In this document: in pieces, positions 1 to 6,305 of the stretch | Numbering within the stretch: the first letter of the stretch is position 1 | How the letters are laid out: every line of letters starts with the position of its first letter | Assembly (NCBI GenBank): GCA_019414465.1 | Contig: DXLY01000079.1 | Coordinates: 1 to 8,784, forward strand | Reading direction: 5' to 3' | From: Collinsella sp. | Lineage (GTDB): Bacteria > Actinomycetota > Coriobacteriia > Coriobacteriales > Coriobacteriaceae | DNA: 8,784 bases | Program-made: the position numbers and the translations under genes | Notes under the pieces: model-generated | The model's input: the letters and a program-made list of their open reading frames with translations, nothing else | What the model was told of the DNA's origin: nothing | Databases searched by the model: none

Positions 1-60
1 GTGCTCTACGACTGTATCGTTCGCCTGGGCGACGAACTCCAGCCCTGGGATGTTGCGTAG
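1..60 (+). CDS. C-terminal end of an unidentified protein (partial)
   Basis: Frame 1 is open from the window edge to a TAG at 58-60 and encodes 19 residues ending in LQPWDVA. Codons are the GC-rich set used by the other genes here (CTC, TAC, GAC, CGC, CTG, GGC), which is the main reason to call it coding. It converges on gluQ, leaving only 15 bases between the two stop codons, a common arrangement of neighbouring genes. No motif is recognisable in so short a tail and no function can be given. It could still be chance open sequence. Confidence 0.45.
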   Translation: MLYDCIVRLGDELQPWDVA

Positions 61-75
61 TGGCGGGGTGGCTGG

Positions 76-1077
76 CTACTCGGCCGTTACAGTGATGTTC
101 TCGCGGTGCGCGCGGATGACGTCCCAGCTAAAGTGCTCGACCAGCTGCTCGGCGGTACGCGGCGTGGTGTCCGGCGCGATGCCTGTTTGCCCGGCGAGCC
201 ATCCCAACAGTGCCTCGGGTGTGCCAAAGCGGGTGCGGAGCTCGCCCAGGTCCAGATCGCGATCGCGCTTGGAAAGGCGGCGGCCGTCCGGCGACATGAG
301 CAGCGGGATGTGCGCGTAGCGCGGTGTGGGCAGTCCCAGCAGATGTTGCAGATAGATCTGGCGCGGCGTGGAACCAAGCAGGTCGCATCCGCGTACGATC
401 TCGGTGACGCCCATGGCAGCGTCGTCGACCACCACGGCCAGCTGATAGGCAAACACGCCGTCGCTGCGGCGCACCAAAAAGTCGCCGCACTCGGTGGCGA
501 GTGCCTCGCATTGGGCTCCGTACGTGCGGTCAACGAATTCGATCACGTCGCCGGCGAGGTCGTCGACGGCGGGCACACGCAGGCGCGTGGCGGGAGCGCG
601 CAGGGCGCTGCGGCGGGTAACCTCCTCGGCAGAAAGGCCTCGGCAGGCGCCGCGGTAGATGGGCGTGCCGTCGCTGGCGTGCGGCGCGCTTGCGGTGTGG
701 AGCTCGGCGCGCGTGCAAAAGCAGGGATAGGTGAGGCCGGCGTCTTGCAGCTGGTGCAGGGCGTCCTCGTACAAGTCCAGGCGATCGTGCTGGCAGTAGG
801 GGCCTTCGTCCCACTCAAGCCCCAGCCAGGCTAGGTCGTCAATCAATTGGGCGGCAAGTTCCGGGCGCTTGCAGCGATCGTCCAGGTCCTCGATGCGCAA
901 CACGATGCTGCCGCCCTGGCTGCGGGCCGAAAGCCACGCGCACAGGCAGCTGAACACGTTGCCCAGATGCATGCGGCCCGAGGGCGACGGGGCAAAGCGG
1001 CCCACGACGGGCGCGGGAGCGGCCGCTGCTGGTGCGCCCGCGGCGTGTGTTGCTATGTTGCATGCGTTGATATCCAT
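76..1077 (-). CDS. gluQ: Glutamyl-Q tRNA(Asp) synthetase (GluQRS)
   Basis: A paralogue of the catalytic half of glutamyl-tRNA synthetase. In this family the enzyme activates glutamate with ATP without tRNA and attaches it to the queuosine base at position 34 of tRNA(Asp), a cytoplasmic tRNA modification step. The 333-residue protein shows the class I signature FAPSPSGRMHLGN at 28-40 (HIGH-like site H37-N40), the LRIEDLD stretch at 60-66, and a KMSKS-like LSKRD at 268-272. A zinc site of the GluQRS type is visible as C119, C121, Y141 and C145. The anticodon-binding domain of true GltX (about 470 residues) is absent, which separates it from GltX. A 24-residue Ala/Pro-rich leader precedes the first conserved residue. 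The start at 1077 is supported by a TATACT box seven bases upstream, and no Shine-Dalgarno sequence is visible. Its presence implies that the cell makes or salvages queuine. Confidence 0.93.
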   Translation of the reverse strand: MDINACNIATHAAGAPAAAAPAPVVGRFAPSPSGRMHLGNVFSCLCAWLSARSQGGSIVLRIEDLDDRCKRPELAAQLIDDLAWLGLEWDEGPYCQHDRLDLYEDALHQLQDAGLTYPCFCTRAELHTASAPHASDGTPIYRGACRGLSAEEVTRRSALRAPATRLRVPAVDDLAGDVIEFVDRTYGAQCEALATECGDFLVRRSDGVFAYQLAVVVDDAAMGVTEIVRGCDLLGSTPRQIYLQHLLGLPTPRYAHIPLLMSPDGRRLSKRDRDLDLGELRTRFGTPEALLGWLAGQTGIAPDTTPRTAEQLVEHFSWDVIRAHRENITVTAE

Positions 1078-1084
1078 GCGGACG

Positions 1085-1090
1085 AGTATA
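1085..1090 (-). promoter_or_regulatory. -10 box for a probable leaderless gluQ transcript
   Basis: On the minus strand a TATACT hexamer is followed by seven bases (CGTCCGC) and then the gluQ ATG. This spacing places transcription initiation at or within a base or two of the A of the start codon. No purine-rich ribosome binding site lies in between. Leaderless genes with this geometry are common in actinobacteria. A -35 element is not evident: the hexamer 17 bases upstream is CGCCCC. The call rests on the -10 match and spacing alone. Confidence 0.5.
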
Positions 1091-1220
1091 GCGCGGGGTG
1101 AGGTGAGGGGGCGTCGTCGATGCTCGCGAGTTGCCGAGGCTGCGTGTTGTGCGCGGCGGGCACCGACTCAACACCTCGATTACCGCCCCAAGCTCAGCCC
1201 CTTCAACCCCTCAAACGACA

Positions 1221-1256
1221 GAAGCCCCGGCAGCTCTTCGCAACTGCCGGGGTTTC
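1221..1256 (+). terminator. Orphan terminator-like GC-rich hairpin
   Basis: GAAGCCCCGGCAG at 1221-1233 pairs with CTGCCGGGGTTTC at 1244-1256 over 13 base pairs with one G-U wobble, around a 10-base loop. On the plus strand the T-run is only three bases, and on the minus strand the flank is only loosely T-rich, so it is a weak match to an intrinsic terminator. Both flanking genes point away from it, so it has no obvious gene to terminate. It may end a small plus-strand transcript or block read-through, or it may be a repeat element. Confidence 0.4.
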
Positions 1257-1282
1257 CGCGGAAAAGGGGGACATGATCCTCA

Positions 1283-1332
1283 AGCGAACGGCAAAGGGGC
1301 AAACCGTTTTCGCTCAACTGCTTTATGCCCCT
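1283..1332. other. Possible pseudoknot-forming intergenic element
   Basis: AGCGAACGG at 1283-1291 can pair with CCGTTTTCGCT at 1304-1314, leaving two extra T residues bulged. The loop of that hairpin contains AGGGGCA (1295-1301), which is exactly complementary to TGCCCCT at 1326-1332. Together these give the interlocked topology of an H-type pseudoknot. It matches no riboswitch class that I know. GC-rich DNA yields such pairings by chance, so confidence is low. Confidence 0.2.
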
Positions 1333-1429
1333 CGCTCGCCGGCTTAATCGGCTCACGCCGCGCCCACACAAAGCCGCTACACCTGTGACGGAGCTATGAA
1401 GTGGTATCTATGCCGGAGCGGGCTATGCC

Positions 1430-1478
1430 AAGGAGTGTCCCAGATTGCCGGCAGATAAGGAACGTCCCCAGGTGCCGG
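1430..1478. repeat. Degenerate tandem repeat with an AGGAACGTCCCC core
   Basis: Two 22-base units start 27 bases apart: AAGGAGTGTCCCAGATTGCC plus GG at 1430-1451, and AAGGAACGTCCCCAGGTGCC plus GG at 1457-1478. They agree at 16 of 22 positions. The core AGGAACGTCCCC (1458-1469) recurs exactly, inverted, at 3637-3648 in the next intergenic region. Two copies in separate intergenic spaces point to a dispersed REP-like family rather than a gene-specific operator. Confidence 0.5.
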
Positions 1479-1591
1479 TCGCGGGCGTGACTTTCGTCCC
1501 GTTTAATACTCCGCTGACCTAGATGTTCGTCACATGAACCCGCAAACGTGGGACAATGACGCTACTGGTATCACAGACAAAGGATGTGCCT

Positions 1592-3535
1592 ATGAACGCC
1601 CCCGTTGCCAAGACCTGTCGGCAGCGCTGCCCGTTTGCGCGATTTGCTTCCATTTGCGCGCTCGTCGCGTGCGCGCTGCTGCTGTTGCCCGCCGTTGCAC
1701 GTGCCGACGGGTATTCCATGACCCAAACCTATATCGGTGCCACGGTCGAGGCCGACGGCTCGCTGACCGTTGTCGAGGGACGCCAGTTTGATTTCGATGA
1801 CGACATCAACGGCGTGTTTTGGGAGATCAATACAGGCTCTAACCAGCAGGGCGGTGCGGCGGGCGTCAATGTGCTGAGCGTCGAGGAAGACGACACCGCG
1901 TTTAACAAGGTCGACAGCGCAAACAAAGGCGACAACGGCGTCTATACGGTTGAGCAGTCCGACAGCGGCGTAAGAATCAAGGTGTTCAGCCCCCACGAGA
2001 GCGGCGACAGCGCGATCTATTACGTGAGTTACACCATGACCGGTGCGGTTATGAACTGGGCCGATACCGCCGAGCTCTATTGGAAATTCGTGGGCGACGG
2101 CTGGTCCGCGGATTCCGATGACGTCGAGATGGAAGTGCACTTCGCAAATGCCGCCGCCGGGACGGCGGCCGTCAAGGGCGATAACTTCCGCGCATGGGGC
2201 CACGGCCCGCTGACGGGCGACGTATCGCTCGATGCGGATGAACCCATGGTCACCTATACCATTCCCTGCGTGCATCAGGGCGAATTCGCCGAGGCGCGCA
2301 TCACCTTCCCCAGCGATTGGGTGCCTTGGCTTTCCACTTCGAGCGAGGAGCGCATGCCGACAATCCTGAGCGAGGAGAAGGCATGGGCCGACGAGGCTAA
2401 CGCCCGCCGCGCTCACGCTCGCATGATTGCCAATGTACTTGCCGTGCTAAGTGTTGTCGCGGCGGTGGCCTTTACCGGCACAATCGTTGTGCTCAAGCTG
2501 CGCCGCCGCAAGCCCAAGCCGCTTTTCCAGGACGAATATTTCCGCGATGTGCCTTCGGCCGACCATCCCGCTGTGCTTTCGGCCCTCATGAGCTGGAACG
2601 AGGTGCCCGATCAGGCATATATCGCCACGCTCATGAAGCTCACCGACGACCGTGTGATTAAGCTGGAGCAGGCGACCGTGACTAAGGCTAAGAAGGGTCT
2701 GTTGGGGCGTGAAAAAGAAGAGCAGACGTATCGCGTGACGGTGGGTGATGCGGGCTGGAAGTCGGCCAAGGGCATTGACCACATGGTGCTCAAGGTCTTC
2801 TTTGCCGGTGCTAAGCCCGACGAGAACGGCGATCGCTCGCGCACGTTCGACGAGCTGCAGCACTACGTCAAGCAGCACGCTACACCCGTGGGCGACAAGC
2901 TCGAGGACTATCAGAACACCGTTAAGGGCAAGCTGGCCGATAGCGAGTACGTTGCCTCGGACGGCATTGTCGCAATGGTGTTTTGCCTGGTTCTTGGTAT
3001 TCTGATCGCCTGTATTCCCGCGGGATCCATCTTCTTTACCGACGGCGCACAGGCGAACATTATCGCCGCGGTTATCTCGGTGCCGATTGTGCTGGTGGGT
3101 ATTGGCGTGGGCCTTACGTTCCGCCGCTTTACGCCGGAGGGCGCCGAGGTGGCGGCTCGCTGCAAGGCGCTCAAGCATTGGCTCGAGGATTTCACGCGCC
3201 TAAAGGAAGCCGTCCCCGGCGATCTGGTCCTGTGGAATAAACTTCTGGTGATGGGTGCGGCGCTGGGTGTTTCCAAGGAAGTCCTGCGTCAGCTTGCCGA
3301 GGCTGTTCCTCCCGAGGTGCGCGAGGCCGACGGTTTCTACGACAATTACCCCTGCTACTGGTGGTACTACCATCATTACGGCAACGAGTCGCCGATGGAT
3401 TCGTTCGACGGCGTGTATCACGAGAGCATCCGTGAGCTGGCATCGAGCTCCGACAGCTCGAGCGGCGGCGGAGGCGGCGGCTTCTCGGGCGGCGGAGGCG
3501 GCGGCGTCGGCGGAGGCGGCGGCGGAACGTTCTAG
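1592..3535 (+). CDS. DUF2207 domain membrane protein with glycine-rich tail
   Basis: A 647-residue exported membrane protein of the DUF2207 family, whose function is unknown. A signal peptide with hydrophobic core at about 18-36 ends in AVARA, with likely cleavage after residue 38. The extracellular DUF2207 N-terminal domain follows (about 40-270), opening with the typical short-strand pattern around DGSLTVVE. One membrane segment lies at about 278-301, followed by LRRRK, which keeps the next part cytoplasmic (about 302-457). Two more segments lie at about 459-482 and 490-511. The C-terminal part holds an aromatic cluster (YWWYYHHY, 589-596), a Ser-rich stretch and three runs of six glycines (625-645), as is common in this family. 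I chose ATG 1592 because AAAGGA (1579-1584) sits seven bases upstream and the signal peptide then begins normally. An in-frame ATG at 1556 would add 12 residues. It appears monocistronic with its own terminator. Confidence 0.88.
   Translation: MNAPVAKTCRQRCPFARFASICALVACALLLLPAVARADGYSMTQTYIGATVEADGSLTVVEGRQFDFDDDINGVFWEINTGSNQQGGAAGVNVLSVEEDDTAFNKVDSANKGDNGVYTVEQSDSGVRIKVFSPHESGDSAIYYVSYTMTGAVMNWADTAELYWKFVGDGWSADSDDVEMEVHFANAAAGTAAVKGDNFRAWGHGPLTGDVSLDADEPMVTYTIPCVHQGEFAEARITFPSDWVPWLSTSSEERMPTILSEEKAWADEANARRAHARMIANVLAVLSVVAAVAFTGTIVVLKLRRRKPKPLFQDEYFRDVPSADHPAVLSALMSWNEVPDQAYIATLMKLTDDRVIKLEQATVTKAKKGLLGREKEEQTYRVTVGDAGWKSAKGIDHMVLKVFFAGAKPDENGDRSRTFDELQHYVKQHATPVGDKLEDYQNTVKGKLADSEYVASDGIVAMVFCLVLGILIACIPAGSIFFTDGAQANIIAAVISVPIVLVGIGVGLTFRRFTPEGAEVAARCKALKHWLEDFTRLKEAVPGDLVLWNKLLVMGAALGVSKEVLRQLAEAVPPEVREADGFYDNYPCYWWYYHHYGNESPMDSFDGVYHESIRELASSSDSSSGGGGGGFSGGGGGGVGGGGGGTF
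3464..3523 (+). repeat. In-gene GGC/GGA repeats encoding the glycine tail
   Basis: An 18-base GGC/GGA unit at 3464-3481 is repeated exactly at 3488-3505, and 15 bases of it recur at 3509-3523. The copies are separated by TTC-TCG and GTC codons and encode three blocks of six glycines at the end of the DUF2207 protein. Exact nucleotide identity, including the position of the single GGA codon, suggests duplication by slippage. Copy number may vary between strains. Confidence 0.8.
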
Positions 3536-3549
3536 CGGTCGTAAATTAT

Positions 3550-3596
3550 GGGATGGGCTTTTCTCGACAGCCGTCGGGGGAAGCCCATCCCTTTTT
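3550..3596 (+). terminator. Intrinsic terminator of the DUF2207 gene
   Basis: GGGATGGGCTT (3550-3560) and AAGCCCATCCC (3581-3591) form a perfect 11-bp stem followed directly by TTTTT (3592-3596). The 20-base loop can fold further through CGAC (3565-3568) and GTCG (3573-3576). It lies 14 bases past the stop codon. On the minus strand the trailing sequence is only weakly T-rich, so it may help end the converging acetyltransferase transcript but is clearly built for the plus strand. Confidence 0.9.
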
Positions 3597-3616
3597 ATGC
3601 GCTACCTACGAAGACT

Positions 3617-3648
3617 GTCCCCAACGACTAGTCACTGGGGACGTTCCT
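3617..3648. repeat. Palindromic intergenic repeat element
   Basis: GTCCCCA (3617-3623) and TGGGGAC (3636-3642) flank the perfect palindrome GACTAGTC (3626-3633), with two unpaired bases on each side. This gives a 26-base near-palindrome with 22 bases paired. It runs into GGGGACGTTCCT (3637-3648), an exact inverted match to 1458-1469. The motif ATGACTAGG follows within ten bases. It lies between two convergent genes, the usual home of REP-like elements. No T-run follows, so it is not a good terminator. Confidence 0.55.
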
Positions 3649-3673
3649 AAATGACTAGGTATGGCTGCTGGGC

Positions 3674-4315
3674 CTAGGCTGTTAGGTCGAGTTCGTAGAG
3701 GAAGCTTTCGCGCGGCATGTCGTGACGGCGCTCTTCGCGGTTGGCGCGGTGCGTGGCCGTGCGCTTAAAGCCATGCAGCTCGTAGAACTTCCACGAGCAG
3801 TTGGAGTCGGTGTACAGGTGCGCCCTCGTCGCCCCGCGCGAGGATAGGTACGAGACTGCGGCGTCGAGCAACACCGAGCCAACGCCCAGGCCATGGACGT
3901 CGCGATCTACGGCAAGCAGCGTGACCTCGTTGTCGTGTGGCAACGGGCTGCTTTCGAGCAGGCGGTTGTTGGTTCGGATGGTTGCGCGCACAAACGAGAG
4001 ATACTCGGCGCAGGCATCGGGCTCCAGCTCGCGCATTTGCGATAGCAGTGCGCGTTCGGTATCCAGCCAATGTTCCTTAACGGTGGCGCCGGAGCTCTGT
4101 CCCGCACGCGCGAGCGCAATGCCGCGTGCCTGACCGTCGATTACGGCAACCTGCGAAAACGTCGAAGACGAAAGGCAATAGGCGAGGTCGCACGCGGCCT
4201 CGAGGCGGTTGTACTCATCGTTATCCGAATTGTTATGCCAAAGCTGCTGCAGAATCAACGCGATGGCGTCGAAGTCTTCGGTATCAAACGGTCGGTAGAG
4301 AACCCGCGAGACCAT
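3674..4315 (-). CDS. GNAT family N-acetyltransferase
   Basis: A 213-residue soluble protein of the GNAT superfamily, which moves an acetyl group from acetyl-CoA to an amine; the substrate cannot be read from the sequence. The acetyl-CoA loop is VTLLAVDRDVHGLGVGSVLL at 131-150. There the usual R/Q-x-x-G-x-G/A pyrophosphate-binding motif appears as H141-G-L-G-V-G146, with His in the first position. The following helix and the YTDSNCSWKFYELHGFKR stretch (168-185) correspond to the C-terminal GNAT motif with its tyrosine near a strand end. The region at 60-120 is longer than in minimal GNATs and may form the substrate side. ATG 4315 is preceded by AAGAGG four bases upstream. It is divergent from purH and convergent with the DUF2207 gene, so it looks like a single-gene unit. 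Confidence 0.85.
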   Translation of the reverse strand: MVSRVLYRPFDTEDFDAIALILQQLWHNNSDNDEYNRLEAACDLAYCLSSSTFSQVAVIDGQARGIALARAGQSSGATVKEHWLDTERALLSQMRELEPDACAEYLSFVRATIRTNNRLLESSPLPHDNEVTLLAVDRDVHGLGVGSVLLDAAVSYLSSRGATRAHLYTDSNCSWKFYELHGFKRTATHRANREERRHDMPRESFLYELDLTA

Positions 4316-4473
4316 GGTGCCTCTTTCTTTTGCGGATGCATATCGAGCACAGTTCTACCACGCTATTGGCATCTAATTATGGTGCCCCTGTGTTCCATGA
4401 ACTCACCGTGCCCGGTGCCGTGCCCATCCCCTCCGCTCGCAAACTTTTTCTGCATATGCGCCCGTTGCGGGGT

Positions 4474-4518
4474 GCATCGATGCGCTCGATGCGCTACATT
4501 GAATCAGTATTTTCAATG
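4474..4518. promoter_or_regulatory. Cluster of dyads and a tandem repeat upstream of purH
   Basis: Three elements are packed together 75-120 bases before the purH start: the perfect palindrome GCATCGATGC (4474-4483), an exact tandem repeat CGATGCGCT twice (4478-4495), and the dyad CATTGAA-N8-TTCAATG (4497-4503 and 4512-4518). Weak -10-like hexamers TACATT (4495-4500) and TATTTT (4508-4513) overlap them, without good -35 partners. This looks like a control region for purH. It does not resemble the Bacillus PurBox or a purine riboswitch, and the regulator is unknown. The rest of the 277-base divergent gap (4316-4592) shows nothing else I can name. Confidence 0.35.
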
Positions 4519-4592
4519 CCGCTGCGCGAGCGCTGCAGATTGACGTATCACCGACTCACGGAGCACGGCGGCGTACCAGACAGGAGGACTGC

Positions 4593-6200
4593 ATGGGATC
4601 TGATGTGAAGATCGCACGCGCGTTGATCTCGGTTACCGATAAGACGGGCGTCGTCGATTTCGCACGGACGCTGGTCGATGACTTTGGCGTCGAGATCATC
4701 TCTACGGGCGGCACAGCTCGTGCCATCGAGGACGCGGGCGTCCCCGTAACCCCCATCGAGGAGTTCACGGGCTATCCCGAGATGATGGACGGCCGCGTTA
4801 AGACCCTGCACCCCAAGGTTCACGGCGCGCTGCTGGCCCGCCGCGATTCCGAGCAGCACATGCAGGAGGCGGCACAGCACGGCATTAAGCTGATCGACCT
4901 GGTCGTCGTCAACCTGTACGAGTTCGAGAAGACCGTCGCCAACCCCGAGGTCACCTTCGCGGATGCCATCGAGCACATCGACATCGGCGGCCCCTCCATG
5001 CTGCGCTCTGCCGCCAAGAACGCCGCGAGCGTTACCGTCATCTCCGACCCGGCCGACTATGATGCCGTCCTGGCCGAGATGCGCGAGACCGGTGGCTGCA
5101 CCACGCTTTCCACCCGTCGTCGCCTGCAGGTGAAGGTCTACCAGACCACCGCCGCCTACGACACGGCTATCTCCCGTTGGCTCGCCGCCCAGGCAAGCGA
5201 CGTGGCGGACACCTCTGCCAAGCTCGAGATCTCGCTGGAGAAGGTCGACGACCTGCGCTATGGCGAGAATCCTCAGCAGAAGGCCACGGTCTATCGCTTT
5301 GCCGAGGGCTGCGAGAATACCGCGAGCTCGCAGTTCCCGCTCGTGGGCTCCGAGCAGATCCAGGGCAAGCCGCTCAGCTACAACAACTATCTGGATGCCG
5401 ACGCCGCTTGGAACCTGGTCCGCGAGTTCGACGAGCCGGCCTGCGTGATCCTCAAGCATCAGAACCCCTGCGGCTCCGCCGTGGCCGAGGACATCACGGC
5501 CGCCTACGACCGCGCCTTCGCCTGCGATCCCAAGAGCGCCTTCGGCGGCATCATCGCCTGCAACCGCGAGGTTCCCTATGAGCTGGTTGAGCACTTTGCC
5601 GATCAGAACAAGCAGTTCGTCGAGGTTATCATCGCTCCGAGCTACACTGCCGAGGCGCTCGAGCGCATGGCCAAGCGCCCCAACCTGCGCGTGCTGGCCA
5701 CCGGCGGCGTGGACCACGGCGCCCAGGTGGAGCTGCGCTCCGTCGACGGCGGCATGCTGGTGCAGGAAGTCGACCACGTGACCGAGGATCCCGCGACCTT
5801 CACGTTCCCCACCGACCGCAAGCCCACCGACGCCGAGATGGCCGAGCTCGAGTTTGCCTGGAAGGTCTGCAAGGGCGTCAAGTCCAACGCCATCCTGGTC
5901 TCCAAGGGTAAGGCCGGCATTGGCATGGGCCCGGGTCAGCCCAACCGCGTTGACTCTGCACTGCTTGCCTGCGAGCGCGCCGAGAACTTCTGCGAGCGCG
6001 AGGGCGTGGAGAAGGGCGGCTTTGCCTGTGCAAGCGACGCGTTCTTCCCGTTCCGCGACAACGTCGACGTGCTTGCCGCACACGGCGTGACCTGCATCAT
6101 CCAGCCCGGCGGCTCCAAGCGCGATGACGAGAGCATTCAGGCCTGCAACGAGCACAATATTGCTATGGTCTTTACCGGCGCCCGCCACTTTAGGCACTAA
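4593..6200 (+). CDS. purH: Bifunctional AICAR formyltransferase / IMP cyclohydrolase
   Basis: Carries out the last two steps of de novo IMP synthesis in the cytoplasm: formyl transfer from 10-formyl-THF to AICAR, then ring closure of FAICAR to IMP. The protein is 535 residues, close to the usual size (E. coli about 529), and appears complete, ending in the typical ARHFRH. The N-terminal MGS-like cyclohydrolase domain (about 1-200) shows ISTGGT (36-41), [13 protein letters not shown] (66-78) and IDIGGPS (129-135). The AICAR transformylase domain (about 215-535) carries the catalytic Lys-His pair K288-H289 in KHQNPCG, plus [14 protein letters not shown] and [14 protein letters not shown] at 4582-4587, five bases before ATG 4593, fixes the start. 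It stands alone, with a divergent gene upstream and a strong terminator 30 bases after the stop, rather than in a pur operon. Confidence 0.97.
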   Translation: MGSDVKIARALISVTDKTGVVDFARTLVDDFGVEIISTGGTARAIEDAGVPVTPIEEFTGYPEMMDGRVKTLHPKVHGALLARRDSEQHMQEAAQHGIKLIDLVVVNLYEFEKTVANPEVTFADAIEHIDIGGPSMLRSAAKNAASVTVISDPADYDAVLAEMRETGGCTTLSTRRRLQVKVYQTTAAYDTAISRWLAAQASDVADTSAKLEISLEKVDDLRYGENPQQKATVYRFAEGCENTASSQFPLVGSEQIQGKPLSYNNYLDADAAWNLVREFDEPACVILKHQNPCGSAVAEDITAAYDRAFACDPKSAFGGIIACNREVPYELVEHFADQNKQFVEVIIAPSYTAEALERMAKRPNLRVLATGGVDHGAQVELRSVDGGMLVQEVDHVTEDPATFTFPTDRKPTDAEMAELEFAWKVCKGVKSNAILVSKGKAGIGMGPGQPNRVDSALLACERAENFCEREGVEKGGFACASDAFFPFRDNVDVLAAHGVTCIIQPGGSKRDDESIQACNEHNIAMVFTGARHFRH

Positions 6201-6229
6201 GTTTCGCCCCGGAACAAAAAAATCTCTGC

Positions 6230-6265
6230 AAAAGACGGTCGCTCCGTTTGGAGGGCCGTCTTTTT
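6230..6265 (+). terminator. Intrinsic terminator of purH
   Basis: AAAAGACGGTC (6230-6240) pairs with GGCCGTCTTTT (6254-6264) with one G-U wobble. The helix continues as CTCC (6242-6245) with GGAG (6250-6253) around a GTTT loop, G6241 being bulged. A run of five T follows the stem (6261-6265). Its 3' side abuts the promoter-like sequence of the next gene. Confidence 0.92.
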
Positions 6266-6273
6266 GGTATAAG
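6265..6273 (+). promoter_or_regulatory. Extended -10 promoter for the unknown gene at 6306
   Basis: TGGTATAAG at 6265-6273 matches an extended -10 element (TG-N-TATAAT, one mismatch), starting on the last T of the purH terminator. Extended -10 promoters tolerate a poor -35, and none is clear here: the -35 position falls inside the terminator hairpin. Initiation would fall near 6280-6282. That gives either a leader of about 25 bases with an AAAGG site before ATG 6306, or a leaderless message from ATG 6282. Confidence 0.45.
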
Positions 6274-6305
6274 AGGACGGAATGACTAACACGAAAGGTA
6301 CAACC

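Larger units (their letters stand above)
1078..1591. other. Gene-free divergent intergenic region with hairpins and repeats
   Basis: About 514 bases lie between the divergent starts of gluQ and the DUF2207 gene. Short open frames here have no start signals, motifs or plausible composition, so I call none of them a gene. No tRNA T-loop signature (GGTTCGAATCC-like) is visible on either strand. The stretch holds the gluQ -10 box, a 13-bp hairpin at 1221-1256, the perfect palindrome TTTCCGCGGAAA at 1253-1264, a possible pseudoknot at 1283-1332, and a two-unit degenerate repeat at 1430-1478. A weak -10-like TAATAC at 1504-1509 may serve the downstream gene, but no matching -35 is seen. Confidence 0.7.

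Noticed and set aside
1081..1200. tRNA gene in the intergenic GC-rich stretch
   Set aside because: No T-loop or anticodon-arm pattern is visible on either strand, and no cloverleaf could be drawn.
1283..1332. preQ1 riboswitch near gluQ
   Set aside because: The conserved preQ1 aptamer sequence and A-rich tail are absent. gluQ looks leaderless and lies on the other strand with a promoter downstream of the element.
1120..1388. Short plus-strand open frames in the gluQ-DUF2207 gap
   Set aside because: They have no ribosome binding sites, no motifs and arginine/proline/serine-rich random composition, and they run through hairpins and repeats.
1571..2416. 281-codon minus-strand frame opposite the DUF2207 gene
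   Set aside because: It overlaps a well-supported signal peptide and domain on the plus strand, and its residue pattern is that of a mirrored high-GC gene, with no motif.
3617..3648. Palindrome as a terminator of the acetyltransferase gene
   Set aside because: No T-run follows the stem on the minus strand, and the shared core with 1458-1469 fits a dispersed repeat better.
4540..4545. TTGACG as a -35 box for purH
   Set aside because: No -10-like hexamer lies 16-18 bases downstream; that stretch is GCACGG-like, and the nearest TACCAG is too far away.
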